From NCBI RefSeq assembly GCF_017874625.1, contig NZ_JAGIKZ010000015.1, positions 1 to 64,000 of the forward strand: DNA of 64,000 nt. Direction: 5' to 3'. The notes below the pieces were generated by a model that worked only from the letters and a program-made list of their open reading frames with translations, was not told where the DNA came from and did not search any database. Numbering within the stretch: the first letter of the stretch is position 1; every line of letters begins with the position of its first letter. Of the stretch, positions 63,292 to 64,000 are shown in pieces. A program made the position numbers and the translations under genes. Source of the DNA: Cytobacillus eiseniae. Its GTDB lineage: Bacteria > Bacillota > Bacilli > Bacillales > Cytobacillaceae.

Positions 63292-63322
63292 ATTTTTTAT
63301 TAGAAAGGACGTAAAGCAAATT

Positions 63323-64000
63323 ATGAATCTAAAAGTTTTTATCCTCGCCTTATCAACGATTGCAGTTGGACTCGTTGAATTAATAGTAGGTGGCATCCTG
63401 CCAACGATTGCAAATGATTTCAATGTCTCATTAGGCTCTGCCGGACAACTAATTACGATTTTTGCATTGGTTTATGCGATTGCCGGTCCTGTGCTGCTCG
63501 TTCTAACGAGTAAAATAGAGCGAAAAAAGGTGTATCTCATTTCCTTGTTTATTTTTTTCATCAGCAATATATTAACCTATTTTAGTCCCAATTTTACTTT
63601 TATGATGATTGCAAGGGTTTTGAGCGCTATGAGTACGGCACTCATTGTTGTTCTTTCCTTAACGATCGCTGCAAAAATTGTTTTGCCAGCACATCGTGCA
63701 AAAGCGCTTGGTCTCATTTATATGGGGATTAGTTCATCACTAGTGATGGGCGTGCCACTCGGCATTCTTATTTCTGATCATTTTGGCTGGCGCGTAATTT
63801 TCCTTGGAATTGCCTTGTTATCGATCGGTTCCTTTGTGCTAATTTCCATCTTTTTAGAGCGTGTACCTGGAGAAAAAACGATTCCACTTTCACAGCAATT
63901 AAAAGCAGTGGCTAGTTTAAAAATCGGCAGTGCACATCTTGCTACAATGTTTACGCTAGCAGGACATTATACGCTATATGCATACTTCACACCATTTTTG
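63323..64000 (+). CDS. pbuE: Purine efflux MFS pump PbuE (partial, runs off the window)
   Basis: First 226 residues of a 12-helix MFS exporter. The N-terminus (NLKVFILALSTIAVGLVELI), SKIERKKVYLISLFIFF, FSPNFTFMMIARVLSAMST and ISDHFGWRVIFLGIALLS closely follow B. subtilis PbuE, the adenine/hypoxanthine exporter. The adenine-type riboswitch directly upstream supports the name. ATG at 63323 with GAAAGGACG about 13 nt upstream. The gene is open at the end of the window. Confidence 0.92.
   Translation, partial: MNLKVFILALSTIAVGLVELIVGGILPTIANDFNVSLGSAGQLITIFALVYAIAGPVLLVLTSKIERKKVYLISLFIFFISNILTYFSPNFTFMMIARVLSAMSTALIVVLSLTIAAKIVLPAHRAKALGLIYMGISSSLVMGVPLGILISDHFGWRVIFLGIALLSIGSFVLISIFLERVPGEKTIPLSQQLKAVASLKIGSAHLATMFTLAGHYTLYAYFTPFL

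Overview
The window looks like chromosomal DNA from a low-G+C, spore-forming member of the Bacillaceae (Bacillus sensu lato). The reasons are gene content (SinI-type antirepressor, a yoaS-yozG-yoaT cluster, YisL, a cytoplasmic PAS histidine kinase of the sporulation-kinase type, KatE, PbuE), strong AGGAGG-type ribosome binding sites, frequent GTG/TTG starts, and Rho-independent terminators after most operons. I see no prophage, transposase, CRISPR array, tRNA or rRNA.

Layout. 1-4.3 kb: three-gene ABC-2 exporter and a YjiH-type membrane protein. 4.3-13.6 kb: small glycine/histidine-rich protein, twin P-loop ATPase, YbaK, PAS kinase, ketopantoate reductase, yoaS-yozG-yoaT, hotdog thioesterase, DUF4230 protein. 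13.6-18.8 kb: remnant of an FAD dehydrogenase, MFS drug exporter, and an ABC exporter plus TetR operon behind a 36-bp palindrome, then AAC(3)-type acetyltransferase. 18.9-25.1 kb: iron module (flavoprotein reductase and hydroxamate-siderophore importer, divergent, with Fur boxes) and an MFS transporter. 25.3-30.7 kb: chemoreceptor, then an amino-acid ABC importer preceded by a lysine riboswitch. 30.7-41.7 kb: YhhN protein, DUF2804 protein, orphan sinI, TauE-type exporter, ilvD with an attenuator-like leader, NERD protein, an eight-unit 52-bp hairpin array, metNIQ importer, mqo. 42-47.2 kb: EAL protein, chemoreceptor, two-component system, yisL. 47.8-51.8 kb: ahpCF, then yedE-yedF. 52-60.6 kb: one minus-strand beta-glucoside operon (ABC importer, LacI regulator, ROK kinase, GH1 glucosidase, Gfo/Idh/MocA dehydrogenase) behind a promoter with three matching operators. 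60.7-64 kb: katE and the start of pbuE behind an adenine-type purine riboswitch.

The most notable observation is at 51477-51722. A YedF/TusA-family gene has an in-frame UGA exactly where the catalytic Cys of the CPxP motif belongs. It is followed at selenocysteine-insertion distance by a bulged hairpin with a GG-containing apical loop, and it lies directly behind yedE, a gene linked to selenium metabolism. This fits a selenocysteine-containing YedF, although a nonsense mutation cannot be excluded from the window alone.

The intergenic DNA is rich in dispersed, non-coding, hairpin-forming repeats of several families: two four-hairpin clusters, MITE-like elements with inverted ends, an inverted pair 40 kb apart, an AAGCGCAAGCGCC element, a 125-bp tandem duplication and the 52-bp array. 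Several of these lie between cistrons of transporter operons or at the 3' end of a gene.
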